Shown here: in pieces, positions 44,061-56,639 of the stretch
How the letters are laid out: the number at the start of each line of letters is the position of its first letter
Numbering within the stretch: position 1 is the first letter of the stretch
Source of the DNA: Polytrichum commune
Lineage: Eukaryota > Streptophyta > Polytrichopsida > Polytrichales > Polytrichaceae
NCBI GenBank assembly: GCA_950295325.1
Contig: OX485806.1
Coordinates: 8,804,001 to 8,868,000, forward strand
Length of the DNA: 64,000 nucleotides
Direction: 5' to 3'
The notes under the pieces: generated by a model
What the model saw: the letters and a program-made list of their open reading frames with translations, nothing else
What the model was told of the DNA's origin: nothing
Databases searched by the model: none
Position numbers and translations under genes: made by a program

Positions 44061-46446
44061 TCCTGAGCTATCCGTGTAAATATCATTCAATAAATAACGG
44101 TCATCGTTATGACCCCTTCCCTTATTCTATTGGTTTTTCTTGGTCCTTTTAAGTATGCTTTTACTAGACTCTCCATGAAACGCTTATGCCTTATTCCCCT
44201 TTAATTCCCTACGGTTAATTTCTCTTCAAGTTCCTAATCACCTTTTAGCCTCATTCCACCGAGATATTTAACACCTTACATTTCCCATCACCTGCTAGTT
44301 CTATCAAGCATGAAATCGACGTGTTAGCCATGTTTTTGCGATTAAGGATTAATGTGAGTACGATTTCGGGCTCACAGATTCCAAGACAGATTCCAGTCGA
44401 TACAAACTCCATCAAATAATTCTCTTAAATTGATAAAGTTTGAGACATATTAGAGTTATCCTTTAACTCAACCGGAGTTTTAGTAGGGAGTTGGTTGTTT
44501 CGCATGCATAACTTTCCATGTTCGGTAAGTTGTGGGTGCATGCTTGGAGTCAATGTGGAGGTTTGAACGAAGGACATTCCATATTGGTTCATTGGGTATC
44601 AAACTCATTTTGGCATGCCCAGGTTTCAGAGGTGGAAGAGGAGGTCCCAAGACTTTCAACCAACTTTCAAAAAGGTTCCAATACATGATGAGCTAATGAG
44701 CTCTTAATAGTATTTTTTTTCTCAAAGAAATATCAAACCCATGGTTTCCGTCCCTCTTTGAGGAACTTTATGGATAATTGTATTGTTCCTTGCTTTTCTG
44801 ATTCTACGTATACCTATACGACTTACATCTACCTTGGTGTGTGCAGTTAGGTTGTGGTTGGCTAGGGTTTCACAATGTCTACCTATCATTATTTTTAAGC
44901 TCAAAGCAACAGACTTTCATCTTTGTGAAACGCCAAAGTTTATTTATCATGTGGCTATAAGATTATCACTTGGTGTAAGGAGGCCCCGTGTCTAAGGGCT
45001 CTTATTTTTTATCATGACTAAATCTGGACTAATGGATTGTTGACTTTATATCTATATGTTTAGGTACCCACAACTAAGATGATTCTAGTCTCAATAAGGG
45101 CGGCCATGAGCACTTCAAAACCATATAGAAGTAATTATTTTTGACATTTTTATAATTCAATGCTTTCAATATAAGGGTTTAAATGCCAACATAGAGTCAT
45201 ACAATAAGGATTATGATATTATGTGAGAAAATATGTGTGGGTTTTTCAACAATAAGAAGACAAACATCAATCTCTATGTGATTTCTTTTAATAATATTCT
45301 AAATATATGGGCAACCCAATGAATGAGGTAGATTAGCAATAAACATGATATATATGTATATATGTATGTTTGTCCAATTTAATAAGGAGGATCCAAAGCC
45401 ATATCATGCACAACCTCTCAACCACGCTAACTCAATAATGTTGGGAAATAATATACAAACCAAGAACCAACCCTTCCAATTCCACTCAATGTTTCCTAGC
45501 TCCCCAAGTTTTGTCAAAACCTTGAAGTAACCCTTGCCATTGCTCATGGTTAAACACTTTGTCATTCTTTGGGCCATACTTCTTTGGAAGTCTTTCCCCG
45601 GGCTTGAGGGCTTGAGGGCTTGGGGGTTGTCCTTGGCCGGTGGGGTGGGGGTGGTCCTTGGCTTGGTGGTTTGGTGGGTAGTCCGCGGTGGTCTCTTGTG
45701 CGGGTTGTTGAACGGAAGGCCAAGGAACGGAGAGCTGCGACGCTGGTAGAGGCGTGGTGAGTGGCGAGAGGGCCTCGGAGAGGGAAACCCTCAGGAACTC
45801 GAAAGGTTGCTGGAGGCTAGGGAGTGGGAAAGTCGAAGCGGCACTGCATGTTGCTCCTCAACATCTCCCTAGCCACCCACCTATTGAGGAACTTAGGGCC
45901 ACTCTGCTCCGAGCCCGATCTCACCCCTCAACATAAATACCACCGAAAGCTACCCACACACCCTCTTCGCAGTCAACAGATCCACAGAGAAGACAGATAC
46001 CGCACTTATCGAAAGAGCTGCCGGAGACAAGAACTGGGATTCGTAGTACTGACAGATCCACAACAAAGAGACATACTGAAGGAGTGCCGGAGGCAGTGAC
46101 TGCGATTCGAAGTCACCCGAAGAAGTTGTTGCGGGTCCACATCACCGAAGCTCAGATCTGAGCACATCACCGAAGCGCACATCGAAGCACATAGAGAACT
46201 GCAAGAATGCCGGAGGCAGTGACTGACTAGAAGCCCTGCCGGGAGAGCTGTCAAGGGTCCACACCGCCAAAGCTCACCACCGAATCAGCCAAAGGCCCAC
46301 CGAAGCTTATCAGCTCTGAGCTCATCAAATCTGTGCTCATCACCGAATCAACCTCAAGACCACCGAAGCACCCACCGAAGCCTAGGTATACCTGTAACTT
46401 CACTTTCAGTATAGAAATCTTCAAATATCAAACTAAATCAGATCCA
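44061..46446. other. Intergenic or LINE 5' region, no gene seen
   Basis: 44061-45530 shows no coding signal. From about 45590 the DNA becomes G-rich, with GGCTTGAGGGCTTGAGGGCTT and TGGTGG runs. From 46010 it has repeated words CCGGAGGCAGTGACTG and ACATCACCGAAGC. These may already belong to the LINE 5' UTR. Confidence 0.35.
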
Positions 46447-46870
46447 GAATATAGGTAGCCAATAGCAGCGAGGAACACAGAAAGTGAAAGCGCCGAAACA
46501 AAGGCAAGCTGAAATCCACTACTGTTGTAAGTGGAAGCTGCTGCAGCAGCTTGAACGTAGAAATAAAAGTATAGCAGCTTGAGAGCAGATAGTCAATAGC
46601 CGCGAGGAACACCGAAAGTGAAGGCGCTGAAACAAAGGCAAGCTGAAATCCACTACTACTGTAAATGGAAGTTGCTGCAGCAGCTTGAACGTAGAAATAA
46701 AAGTATTGTAGCTTGAGAGCAGATAGTCAATAGCCGCGAGGAACACCGAAAGTGTAGTCGCCGAAATAAAGGCAAGTAGAAACCCACTACTGTTGTAAGT
46801 GGAAGCTGTTGTAGCAGCTTGAGCGCAGAAACAAGAGTATAGCAACTTAAGAGTAGGAACTTGAGTGTTA
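46447..46870 (+). repeat. 134-bp tandem repeats (LINE 5' UTR monomers?)
   Basis: Units begin at 46507, 46641 and 46775 (AGCTGAAATCCACTACT..., last one AGTAGAAACCCACTACT...), exactly 134 bp apart, with a partial unit upstream from about 46447. Each contains CAGCAGCTTGA(A/G)CG, AGCGAGGAACAC-like and CGCCGAAA words. They lie 0.7 kb upstream of ORF1 of the giant LINE on the same strand, similar in layout to promoter monomers of some L1 elements. Confidence 0.75.
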
Positions 46871-47559
46871 CAAATTGGGGGAAACAAGGAAGTGTAGCAG
46901 CCGAGTAAAGGAGCTGCGACGTAAGAACAAGAAAACTGCGGCGTGCAAAAACAGGAGTTGTGACTCCCAAGAGAAGCTCTGTAACAAACTGTTGAAGACA
47001 AAGGAGGATTACCCCGAACCAGGTGAAAATTCCGCCAACACCGCGAGTAAAATCGGTTGCAATAGCTTAGGAGATTCAAACCCAGCAAGGAGCTGAGACG
47101 AGGAGCTACAACAGAGGTGCAGACATCACCGAAATTGCTGAAGAAGGGAACTCAGAACTAGACAACCCAAAGAAAGGAGCTGTGAGGATCGGCGCAGCAC
47201 GGAGACAAGCATTACCGACTAAAAGCAACTGTTGTAGAGAATTGGCTGCAGCCAATAAGCTGCTTCAACCAAAAGGAGACGGTGTTACAGCCAAAGGAGG
47301 CGACTCAACATCAGAAAATAAGAGAGCCGCGTTGATGAACGCACAAGCACTACTAGCAAAAAAACTAACTACTGGAGCCGCAAAAGAACTGCTGCAGTTG
47401 TATTAACAATTACTGCAGCCGAAGAAGCCCCTGGTCTGATACATCTTGGAGAAGCCCCTGGTTCATCTTCGAAGGAGCTGCTGGAGCACAGAGCAGGGAG
47501 CTGCTGGAGGTTGGAGCTGCTGGAATTGAGCGAAAGGAGCACCCAACAAAACACCAAAC

Positions 47560-50500
47560 ATGGCATCGCCTTCCACATTCCGACCCATCTTGGGAGATGA
47601 TGACAACATGGAGGTAGACACACCCACACAAAACCTCATGCGGCTCTTAGCGGAGAAGGCAAAGGAGAATCAAGCTGCGAAGGAAATAGGCACCAAGAGG
47701 ACCCGGGAGAAGACAACACCGAACAAATCTCTACACCAAACCCCACAACGACGCCCACAAGTCACACATGTAAATTCTATTTTCCCGGAACAAAGGTTCC
47801 GTCAAAATTTTTGGTATGGTTTCACTAACATGGAGAAATTGGCTATGGAAGAGGGGTTGGAAGAGCTCTTCGATGGTGAATCCATCGAAGATAGGGTACT
47901 TAGGGGTGTACCAAGGAAGGAAACGGAAGAAATGGAGGGGGTCGCAATATCCTTCCCAAGGATACCCCAAATCTATTACCCAGGTAAGAGAGAGGATGGT
48001 GTCCTTGGATAACACCTCAACCTAACACAAATTCCATATGATATCCCAATCGATCCCAATACATGTCTCTCTTTGGACTTCCATGTTGCTATTGAATTTC
48101 AATTACCCAACACCCCTCTCCTCCATAACCATGTGAAAGAACTAGTAAGGAAAAGACTTGAGTTGATGCAAATACCACTTGGCACTAACCTTATCGAGCC
48201 CATATCTATCATGTGCATGAGTGTTAAGAGAGGTGGGGAGAAAGGAGTTTGGGCGGGAATTGCCAAACTCCACCTTCTCCACCCCAAAATTGATGGGGTG
48301 GCCTTGTTGAAAGGACTTAGACCATTCATTCTACAATTGGACCCCAAATCAACCCAAGGTACTCTTGGAAAGGTATGTAAGACTTACCACTCCATAGCTA
48401 GGAACAACAACCTTTCAATCAAAATCACTAGTGAAACTTTGATTGATGTCTCTTCACACATGCTCTTCAAAGATGTTGTAGAGAATAGTTTTAGGAGAGG
48501 TTATGAATTTGAGATTGTAGAGGTGCAAAAGAGCACCTCCAACAACCATGCTTACATTGTTGCACCAACCCCCTCACAAGCCAAGAAAATTCAAGAACTC
48601 CAAGTTGCAACACACCATGAAATTTTGGAAGGACAAGTGAAGAAAGGGCCTTCTCTCACCTTGGAGCAAAAACAAAGGAAAGAAGCTCTAATTCTCACCT
48701 TCTATAATCTTCCCATCTTGATGAGCATAGATGACACATCTTTTGAAATTTGCAAGATAATTGGAACCAAGAATGTTGTCTCCATTTGGTTCCATAAGCA
48801 AGATGGAATTAGACACAATGGTAGTGCAAATGTAAAATGCCTCAACCCCTTTGTATACAAAAAGTTTGTTGGAAACGAGGAAAAAATTGGTGTTTATCAT
48901 ATGGAAATCACTCCACACCGTAGAAGTCTTGATGGTATTGACAAACCTTCCAAAGATTTGTTGGTCAAGTTTGGATTTGAATATACTAACACTTGCTTGG
49001 TGAACACCATTGAAGCAATCCAAAACCAAAACCAAGATGAGAAGAATGCCACCAAAAGCGAAGTTTTTACCATCATGAAGGAGGCCATTGAAGAATGTAA
49101 CAAGAAACTCAAGCTTGAACTACACGAAGAGATGAAGGTCCTGAAGGATGACATAGTCAAAGAGGCCCACAACTATGTAGATGACATCAACGAAAAATTG
49201 AAGAAGCAAATGTTGGACATCCAAAGCACATTGTGGTACAATTTTTTGATCTCAGAATAGTCATTTTAGAATTTTGATAGGATGTGAATTCATAGTGTCA
49301 CTCAAAATGTGAAATGGACACTAAAGTAAGTCATTAGTGACCAATTATCCGAAATGAGCTAAGTGTGAGACATTTAGTTCATATGAAACAGTTTCCAAGA
49401 GGAAGAGTCTTTTGGGCAGGGCAATAGACATGTGACCAAGTCGAAGAGCCTTATGAAATCTGGCCCCAAGAGACAAGGAAGCTAGTTCAGGGGATATAGA
49501 AGAGAAGAGAGAAAGTAGAAAGTAGTTCCTCTCGAGAAGAGAGTCTCCTTTGTCTCGTAGTTTTGAGTGATTCCAGTTTGGGTGTGAAGCCCTTTTTGAA
49601 TGTACATTTTTACCCTACATAATATCATAAGCGTGAAGCTATATTATTACTTGTGTGTGTGAGGATTAAATATGTTGTGTTGGTGCTGGTCGTGAATCGT
49701 TTACATTAAAATTGTACTTTCCTGGTTCGGGAAGAATCCAGATTGAATTTGTGATACCTTATTCCTGTGAAGGGAGTGAGTCTTGATGTGTGGTTGTTTC
49801 TCTCAAGGGAATTGAGAGGAATTGCTTGTGGGAATGTTGAGTCTCTTCTGAGAAGGAAGAGATCCATCCGGGTTCATTGAAGTGAATGGAATTCCATGAA
49901 TTGTCCTGAAAGCCTCTAGTTGTAATAAGTCGTGTTGTGAATGTATCTAAGTACGAGGAAGTGCTTTAACAATGTAATCCGGTGAAAGGAGTTTGTTTGA
50001 GAAGATACACGGATTGTGTCTTGAATCCTGTCAAAGGAAATTGGGATAGTTTGTAAGTGTCCCTCTGTCTGGTGCATAGAATGTCAGAGGGAGTTGCTGT
50101 CACCGTGCTACTGCAGTTGATGTTGCAACATATTCGTAGGATTCAGAAGTGTGAACACCTACTTTAGTTTCAATTGTCCACACATTGAAGTGGTCTTGCA
50201 GAATAAGTCTGAGAGAACCTCGGATATAGAATTCTAATATATGTTTGAGTTTGAGTATGATGGTGCAGTGAATTTCTCTTGTGAAAGGAGTGAAGTAACT
50301 ACCCTTAATCTTATGAGTATGGTGAGAAGTAATGTCGAGTAGTGTGTCGTCTCCCTTGGTAATGAAGTGAATGAAGCTTGTAGGAGTGACACTACTTTTC
50401 TTCGGGTGTGTTCGGCCATGTAACTTGGCTGTGGCAAACTTGAGATACCTGATGTGAAGTCAGAGTAAATGCTTCAGCCCCCACTTCTCACATAATTTAC

Positions 50501-52134
50501 AATTTCAATAAGTGCGCACGTTGAGATATAAATCCTGCGAAAGGAAGATTGTACCTTTCGGAATGCCCAGTCGAGTAGTTCAAGAGGGAGCATCCTAACC
50601 AGTTCGCTGTGAATTTTAATTCCCGAGAAGAGATTGAGATCATGGAAATAATGATCGGAGAGAACCAGTAGGTAGTTACAAATGATTCAGTGAGTTTGGG
50701 AAATAACAAGATGAAGTTCAAGACTGCAGAAGAATCACCGGACGCTTCAGAGGGATTCACAAAATACACCTCAATTCGATCAAGAAAAACCGAGGGAGGT
50801 TATTCTGAACTGGTGGAACTTGCAGATTCTCGGATCTCAATCGATTGTGACCAAAAATTTCCTCAATTATGGAGTGAGGTTGATCGACACAGCATCCCAA
50901 TGGTTTGGGTGGAGTAGGCAGTTAAACTGGGCCTGATGAAATTGTGGAAGCCATAAATTGAAGTAGTGCGACCAGATCGTGCGAGACCTCGAGGAAAAGA
51001 GGAGCTCTAAGCTATGGAGTTTGCAGGGCTCCGAAGTTAATCACAAAATTTATGAAAGGCGAGAGAGATCGATCTGCGAATTCTTGGCCGACGTCGACAT
51101 GTCTGAACGTGAAAGGAGCAGGCGCGGTTGCGACGCGAAGGTACGTTTAGCCTATTAACCCATATGGTTTGGGTGAGGCTAACAGGGCAAGCTTAAAAGG
51201 AGGAGTGGCCAGCATCACATTCAAGAACTTGACGCTGACTTGGTTACTGGTTACTGGTGACTGGCTACTTGATACTGGTTACTAAGACTATGGCCCTCTC
51301 TATGAGACGTGACTTGACACTGGTTACTTGTGACTGTTACTGGTGACTAGACTATGGCCGTGCTGTGCAGACTATGGTCCTACCGATTAGACTCTTACGG
51401 TCCCGGTCCGGTTCAGTTCGCTTCGCTTAGATTCGTTCCCTAGGTTCCCGTCACTCGTAATTAGACTTTTGCACGTTATAACAATTAATTCTAATATGTT
51501 AAAACTCCATTTGATTTTGATAAGTCTAATATGACTCACCAGTACTTCGACTTTGAGATATTGAAGCAAATCAATTAATTCATTTGATCAAGAGGTAGGA
51601 GAGTCATGTGTGTAGGTGATGATTCCTAACCTGTGGTATGGCCTATAGTCCTTGGTTACTAATCTGAAGAGACTATGGTCACTTCAAAGAGTTTGTGCCT
51701 TGGGTTTCTGAGACTATGGCGTACTCAAATGTCTATGGCTGAGCTGTGACTCCCTGAATTGCAAAACACATTATAAAAGTGATGTTACTGACGAGAGTGG
51801 GTTGTGAGGGAGTGACTGATCAATTGCATGTACGGCTGTGAGTGACCCTCAACCTTAATTAAATCAATTCTAAAACTCACCCTAGAAGTCTTCTTCCCTG
51901 TGTTTGTTGTCCTAAATACATCCTAATTCTCTTGTAATCTATCAATTAACTCAATGGTGATCCCTAGATGCAACACCTGACACTCATTTGGTCTTCCTTG
52001 TGTGGTTTTCTTAATTGGAACCCAATCTAAAATCCTATCTACACACATTAACCATGGCACTTACCGGGATGCAACAAATTACTGGGATGGTAAACCCAAA
52101 TCTTATGATAAAAGACCTGCCAAATGTGGATTGA
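47560..52134 (+). pseudogene. ORF1 of the giant LINE, + copy (one stop, split by a 2.8-kb insertion)
   Basis: ATG at 47560. A TAA at 48010-48012 interrupts an otherwise continuous frame; the codon after it resumes HLNLTQIPYDIP. The frame runs to 49231, is split by the insertion 49232-52043 (plus duplicated CACAT) and resumes at 52049 as NHGTYRD-like in another frame but MALTGMQQITGMVNPNLMIKDLPNVD in the ORF1 frame, ending TGA 52132-52134. The product is about 580 aa: basic N-terminus, a middle with KVCKTYHSIARNNNLS and FEICKIIGTKNVVSIWFHKQDG, and a C-terminal coiled coil (KKLKLELHEEMKVLKDDIV). No zinc knuckle or RRM is evident. Presumably the nucleic-acid-binding ORF1 protein, but I do not recognise the family. 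Confidence 0.75.
49232..52043 (+). mobile_element. 2812-bp TG...CA insertion, probable solo LTR
   Basis: The - strand LINE copy (62880-62900) reads through the same site without interruption. Here the insertion starts TGTGGTACAA and ends CTATCTACA, flanked by CACAT on both sides (49227-49231, 52044-52048). A TG/CA terminus and 5-bp duplication are those of LTR retrotransposons. A TATAAAAG box lies at 51772-51779, about 270 bp before the end, as expected for U3/R. No coding capacity was found. GTGAAAGGAGT-like words recur at 49766, 49979, 50032, 50278 and 50536. GACTATGG recurs around 51290-51720. Confidence 0.8.
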
Positions 52135-52657
52135 CCACAAATCGCCGGGTAAAACAAAAGTATTTACTTCAATACTATCTTAGATACATACACGTATTTA
52201 GGCATAGTATTAAACATAGTATTACACATAGTATTACACATAGTATTACACATAGTATTCTATATAGTATTACACATAGAATAAATACTAGAATAAATAC
52301 TAGATACCATCGTATTACTCATAGTATTCCACAATGTCCAAAATACCATACGAAATACAAGTTATCTACTTTATATGTACAAAAATACTATACTCAAACA
52401 AAATACAAATACCATACAATACACAAAATTAATCCAAAATACACATACTTCCTATTCAAACAAATAAGAAGCATAACATCCGCCAAAACTAACCCTTTCA
52501 CTATAACCAAATACATACTCATAAAAAACCAAAGAATAAATAAGACTAAAGCCCGACCACACCCAAGCATCATATACACACCTACAACAAAGTCCGTACT
52601 CTATAATAAAAGATACCATCATACTAGTCATGATATCCTACGACGTCCAAAATACCA
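52126..52657 (+). pseudogene. Start of ORF2 of the giant LINE, + copy
   Basis: Opens in the -1 frame at the end of ORF1 (LTTNRRVKQKYLLQYYLRYIH) and continues with HSITHSITHSI repeats encoded by an AGTATTACACAT 12-mer array (about 52206-52280). Then it reads KYKLSTLYVQKYYTQTKYKYHT and NPFTITKYILIKNQRINKTKA, homologous to the N-terminus of the - strand copy but much shorter in the TQAKYH array. It is cut at 52657 by the 3' end of the - strand LINE. Confidence 0.75.
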
Positions 52658-53113
52658 GATAGATAGATAGAAACTCCGGTCCCTTTTAGGGGCCGGCGTG
52701 AATAGAGTGTCCGTTCGTAATGCCAACAACTCGATGCCCACAGGACATGGGGAAGCTGGGACAAAACTACTCTCCTCTTTCGAGGATGGACACTATAGTA
52801 ACCGAGAAACAAATAACATGGGCCGATTATGGCCCACGGAGGTGCATGCCTTTTAAGGATAATTAGTGTTTTTGTAATGAGAGTGAATGCCAAGTCATGA
52901 TTCCTCGGTTGGTTGTGGGAGGATGTTTGAGTTAAGACGTTCCGGGTTCGATTCCAGTTGGGTCCGTATGATCGTCTAAAATGTAACACATGACTTGGTG
53001 CGCAAGTGAATAAAAGGCAGGAAATTTGTACCAACCAACCGGCACCAGTCCCTCATTCTGAGCTGTAAGTAGATACTAGGTATTATATAAGATATTATAC
53101 AAGTTTTTGGGTT
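52658..53113 (-). other. 3' UTR and tail of the giant LINE, with pseudoknot-like boxes
   Basis: Sense (-) order: CCGGTTGGTTGG (53042-53031), ACCAAGTCATG (52999-52989), CAACCAACCG (52915-52906), CATGACTTGGC (52899-52889), later a CCGGCCCC..GG-ACCGG hairpin (about 52675-52696), and a TATC tail. Box 1 complements box 3 and box 2 complements box 4, which is a crossing arrangement. A GGTTCGATTCC word (52945-52955) on the + strand resembles a Pol III B box. Confidence 0.6.
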
Positions 53114-53842
53114 TTATGGAGGGTCTAAGTTTTGGGGGAGCGGTTGGTGGTTTTCAAGTCTCCTCTTATGTAGGAGGATGGACATGGCATATTGTATTGC
53201 AATGGTATTAATGTTTTTAAAGGTATTTTTGATGGTAACCATGGGTATTTTGAGATTTTCTTCTAGTATTTTCATGGATGGGATGTGGGCCGTAGCTCGG
53301 GCCCCGGCTGTGATGACAATAAGTGGTTCAATTTTCCATCCTCTGGAGGCGATACTATCAATCAGTGGTTTGTATTTGTTGTTTTTTGCTTCAATAGTTT
53401 CTGGGGAAAATCTGTCGTTACAATATGTGAATTCAATAAGTTGTATGGTGAGGTTAGGGTCAACGTCGATGGGAGGGTCATTTTGATATGGTAATCCTTT
53501 GACGCATAGTATGTCAGGGCGAAACCTTGCATTGCTTTGTGTGTTACATGCGCAGGGGAGTAGCCAATTGGGGACAGTATTTTCTTGGGGATTATTATTG
53601 AAGGTACCGGCATTCATGAGGGTAAAACATCGGGATTTTTCGGACGAGATTAGGAGCTTCCTAATTTCTCCAACTGCTTTGTTATGTCTTTTAATTCGTA
53701 GTGAGTGTATATGTTGTTGGTTACATTTCAGTAGTACATGTAGCCAAGTGTCTGGATCGTTTGAATTGCATATGGGACACGTGATAGAGGGGTACCTCTG
53801 GTGACCGAAAAACATTTGTTTTCTAGCATTACCCATGTATGT

Positions 53843-54778
53843 TCATGTACGGAATTTAATAAGGCATGATTTTTGTTTGTCTGTGATTAAGGGATTTGTC
53901 CAGAATTCGTTGGACAGTTCTTTGTCAATGTCTATATTTTCTGTCCATTTACACGTGTTGGGGGTTTGTGTGGCCATGACTGCTATATTGGTTTCCTTGT
54001 CATATTTTTTAATTTGTTTTTCTAAGAATCTTACTGGACCTTTGTCTGGGACTTCTTCCATTGAGGCCCAGACGTCCTTTTGATAATAGTATGGGGTGGC
54101 GTGGGCATGTTCGTATGGGTGTATGGCGATTCTGTGTTCTAATTCTAACCCGTCTTTTGCTAGTTTATCCGCTTTTTCATTACCGTCAATGTTGACGTGT
54201 GCTCTGACTTTGTATAGTGTGATAGGCTGTGTACGGTCTTGGAGGATTTTTACCATGGAGTTGAGTGTGGTTTGGTCTGGGTGACTATTATGGAGAGTGG
54301 GGTGTTTAATTTGTGTGTTGAGTAGATATAGTACGTTTAGACTGTCTGTGAATATAAATGCGGGTTCATTAGGGAATTGTCTATTGATGATTCTTAGTGT
54401 TTTGTATATAGCCATCATTTCTGCGCGTAGTATGTTTTGATGCCCATGGAGTCTTTTGGCGATATTTAAGCCTTTGGGGCTATAGATACCGTATCCAGCT
54501 CTTTCTCTTCTCCATATTCCAGGGGCAATTTCTTTGGGTTTTATAAAGGATCCATCTGTGTAGTAGCTAAATTGGGGGTGGAATTTTAGTGGTAAGTTGG
54601 TTTGGTAGTTTGGGAGTTGTGGGGTGGGGTTATTATTGTATAGGGGTGTGTTTGGGTAGTTTGATTTAGCCCATTTTTTACTAGGGTTAACGGTGATGTT
54701 CGGAGGGGTGGGTGGTGCAATTTGAGTGTGGCTTTGTAATATTTGGAGGTTATTTGCTGTGTCGTGTATTAGCTTCAT
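53843..54778 (-). other. RNase H domain of ORF2
   Basis: YTDGSF (first Asp), ILRAEMMAIYKTLRII (Glu), FTDSLNVLYLL (Asp) and VRAHVNIDGNEKADKLAKDG (H...GNE.AD). The four acidic catalytic positions are visible. Followed beyond the TGA by a Cys/His cluster CPICNSNDPDTWLHVLLKC (about 53720-53780), a common end of RNase H-bearing LINEs. Confidence 0.85.
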
Positions 54779-56639
54779 TTGTTCGTAGGTACCTATGTTA
54801 TTATTTTGGTGATGGATACAGAATATTTACATGGTAGATGGTTCTTTCCTTGTAGTATTGAGTTCGGGGGGTATTGTTGGTTCTTCGTATGTGATTGTGT
54901 CAGCAGCAAAATGGGCAATGACATGTGTGTCTGGGAATGGGCCTGTGTGTGGGTTCGAGTTTTGGTACCAGTCAGTGTCTGGGGATATAATTATAGTGAT
55001 TGTGTAAGGGTCATTTTGGGCCGCCATGCGTGCCCAGTGAATGGCTTGTTGTAGGTTTGTTGAGGTGTGAGGATGTGCGTATCCAATTCCTTGCCATTTA
55101 TAGTCAAACACTTTTCCTAAGGATCCAAATATTATGTCTCGTGAAAAGGGTGAGTAGAATTGGGTGAATTGTGTTGGACATGTAACCGGGGATGAAAAGT
55201 ATGAGTGGGTAATATTGAATGTTATAATTAGTAGATCCAGTATTTGAGTTGGTATTGTATATTGGGCTCTTTTGAGTGGGTCGTTCTTTGGGATACGGTA
55301 TTTGTATCTTTGGTATAGCCAGACAATTTCAGTTTCGAATGATTGGGTAGGTGGTTCTAGACCATGTGTGGTATTTTTTGCCAATTGGTATTGTTTCCAT
55401 AGCCATGTTAGTCTAGCTTTCGGGATGGTGATGAGATGCCTTCCATTGTCTTCGTATATGTGGGCGACATCGAATTGTGTTTGGATAGTATCAGAATTTG
55501 TTTCAATGTCGTTTTCTGGGTTGCATTCACTAATAGAGATATGTGCTAGCGGAATTATTGTGGATGGTGTGACGTATCTTGTGTCTCGGTGTTGTTCCGT
55601 GGTGAAGTAAGCGTTGATGATGTTTGAAAAATGATTGTGTTGTCTTTCTGTGTAATATTGGTTAAGCAAGTTTGTGTTGTGGTTGCATATGTTGGCTTCA
55701 TAGTAGGGGTATAGGTCCCTTTGGGTTCGCCATTTATTATATGTGTTGTTATTTGTTGTGGTCCATTGACACATATATGACGTAACTGTTCTTTTTATTC
55801 CATTGTTGTCGTTAGATTGTTTTTGTTTGTGATCGAGTATTTTGTGTATGGGAAATTGTCGGGGGTCTTTAAGCATGTTGTTGGGGGGAGGAGGTAGATG
55901 GGGGATGGGGGGGTTAGGGAGGTGTACGGGGGCGGTCGGTGTGTGAGGTAGGATGTTGTGATTTCTTATTATATATTTGTTTTTGAGGGATCTTGGTGGG
56001 TGGTGTTGTTGGCAGGGTAGGGGGCATTGATTGCAGGGGGGGTGGCAGAATAGTTCATTAGCTATGTTAAGTGCGCTTTGGATAAGTTTAGAAGGAGTGG
56101 AGTGGTAGATTTTGAATTCGTCCTTGTTCATCAGAGTGGTACCATTAGGCAGGGTAATTTGGTCTAGTGTGGTTATATTATGTATAAGTAATTTGTATAG
56201 TAGTTTAAGTGAGGTGTTGGGGTTTAGGCCATGTAGCATTTGTGCTTCTTGCATCCATGCCGTTTCAAGTGAGGATGGGGTTAGTAGAAAGTTATTTATT
56301 GTGCTTTTTAGATGGACTCCGGCTTTATGTTTTAGCAGGAACAGTGTTCTAGTGATGGGTGATCTAACATAGTGGTGGTATTTAATGCGAGTGATTTCTT
56401 GAGAGCCCCCATGTGTGGCGAGTATGAATTGTACTAGACCAGTATATATTCTCCCAATTCTCCCTTTGTCATTGAGGGCATTTTGTAATTGTTCTCCAAT
56501 GCACCTTAGATAGGCATTTTGTAATGAAAATGCTTCAATTCCAAATAGGTTGTGGGGGAGTTGCGTGACAATATTAGATGTGCGTTTAGGTATTCCGCAT
56601 ATTGTTTTATGGAGTGCGATGATTTTTTTGTCTAGTTTT

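Noticed and set aside
46519-47088. 189-codon Cys/Ser/Leu-rich frame on the - strand
   Set aside because: It is antisense to the 134-bp repeats, which repeat the same frame three times. No recognisable domain.
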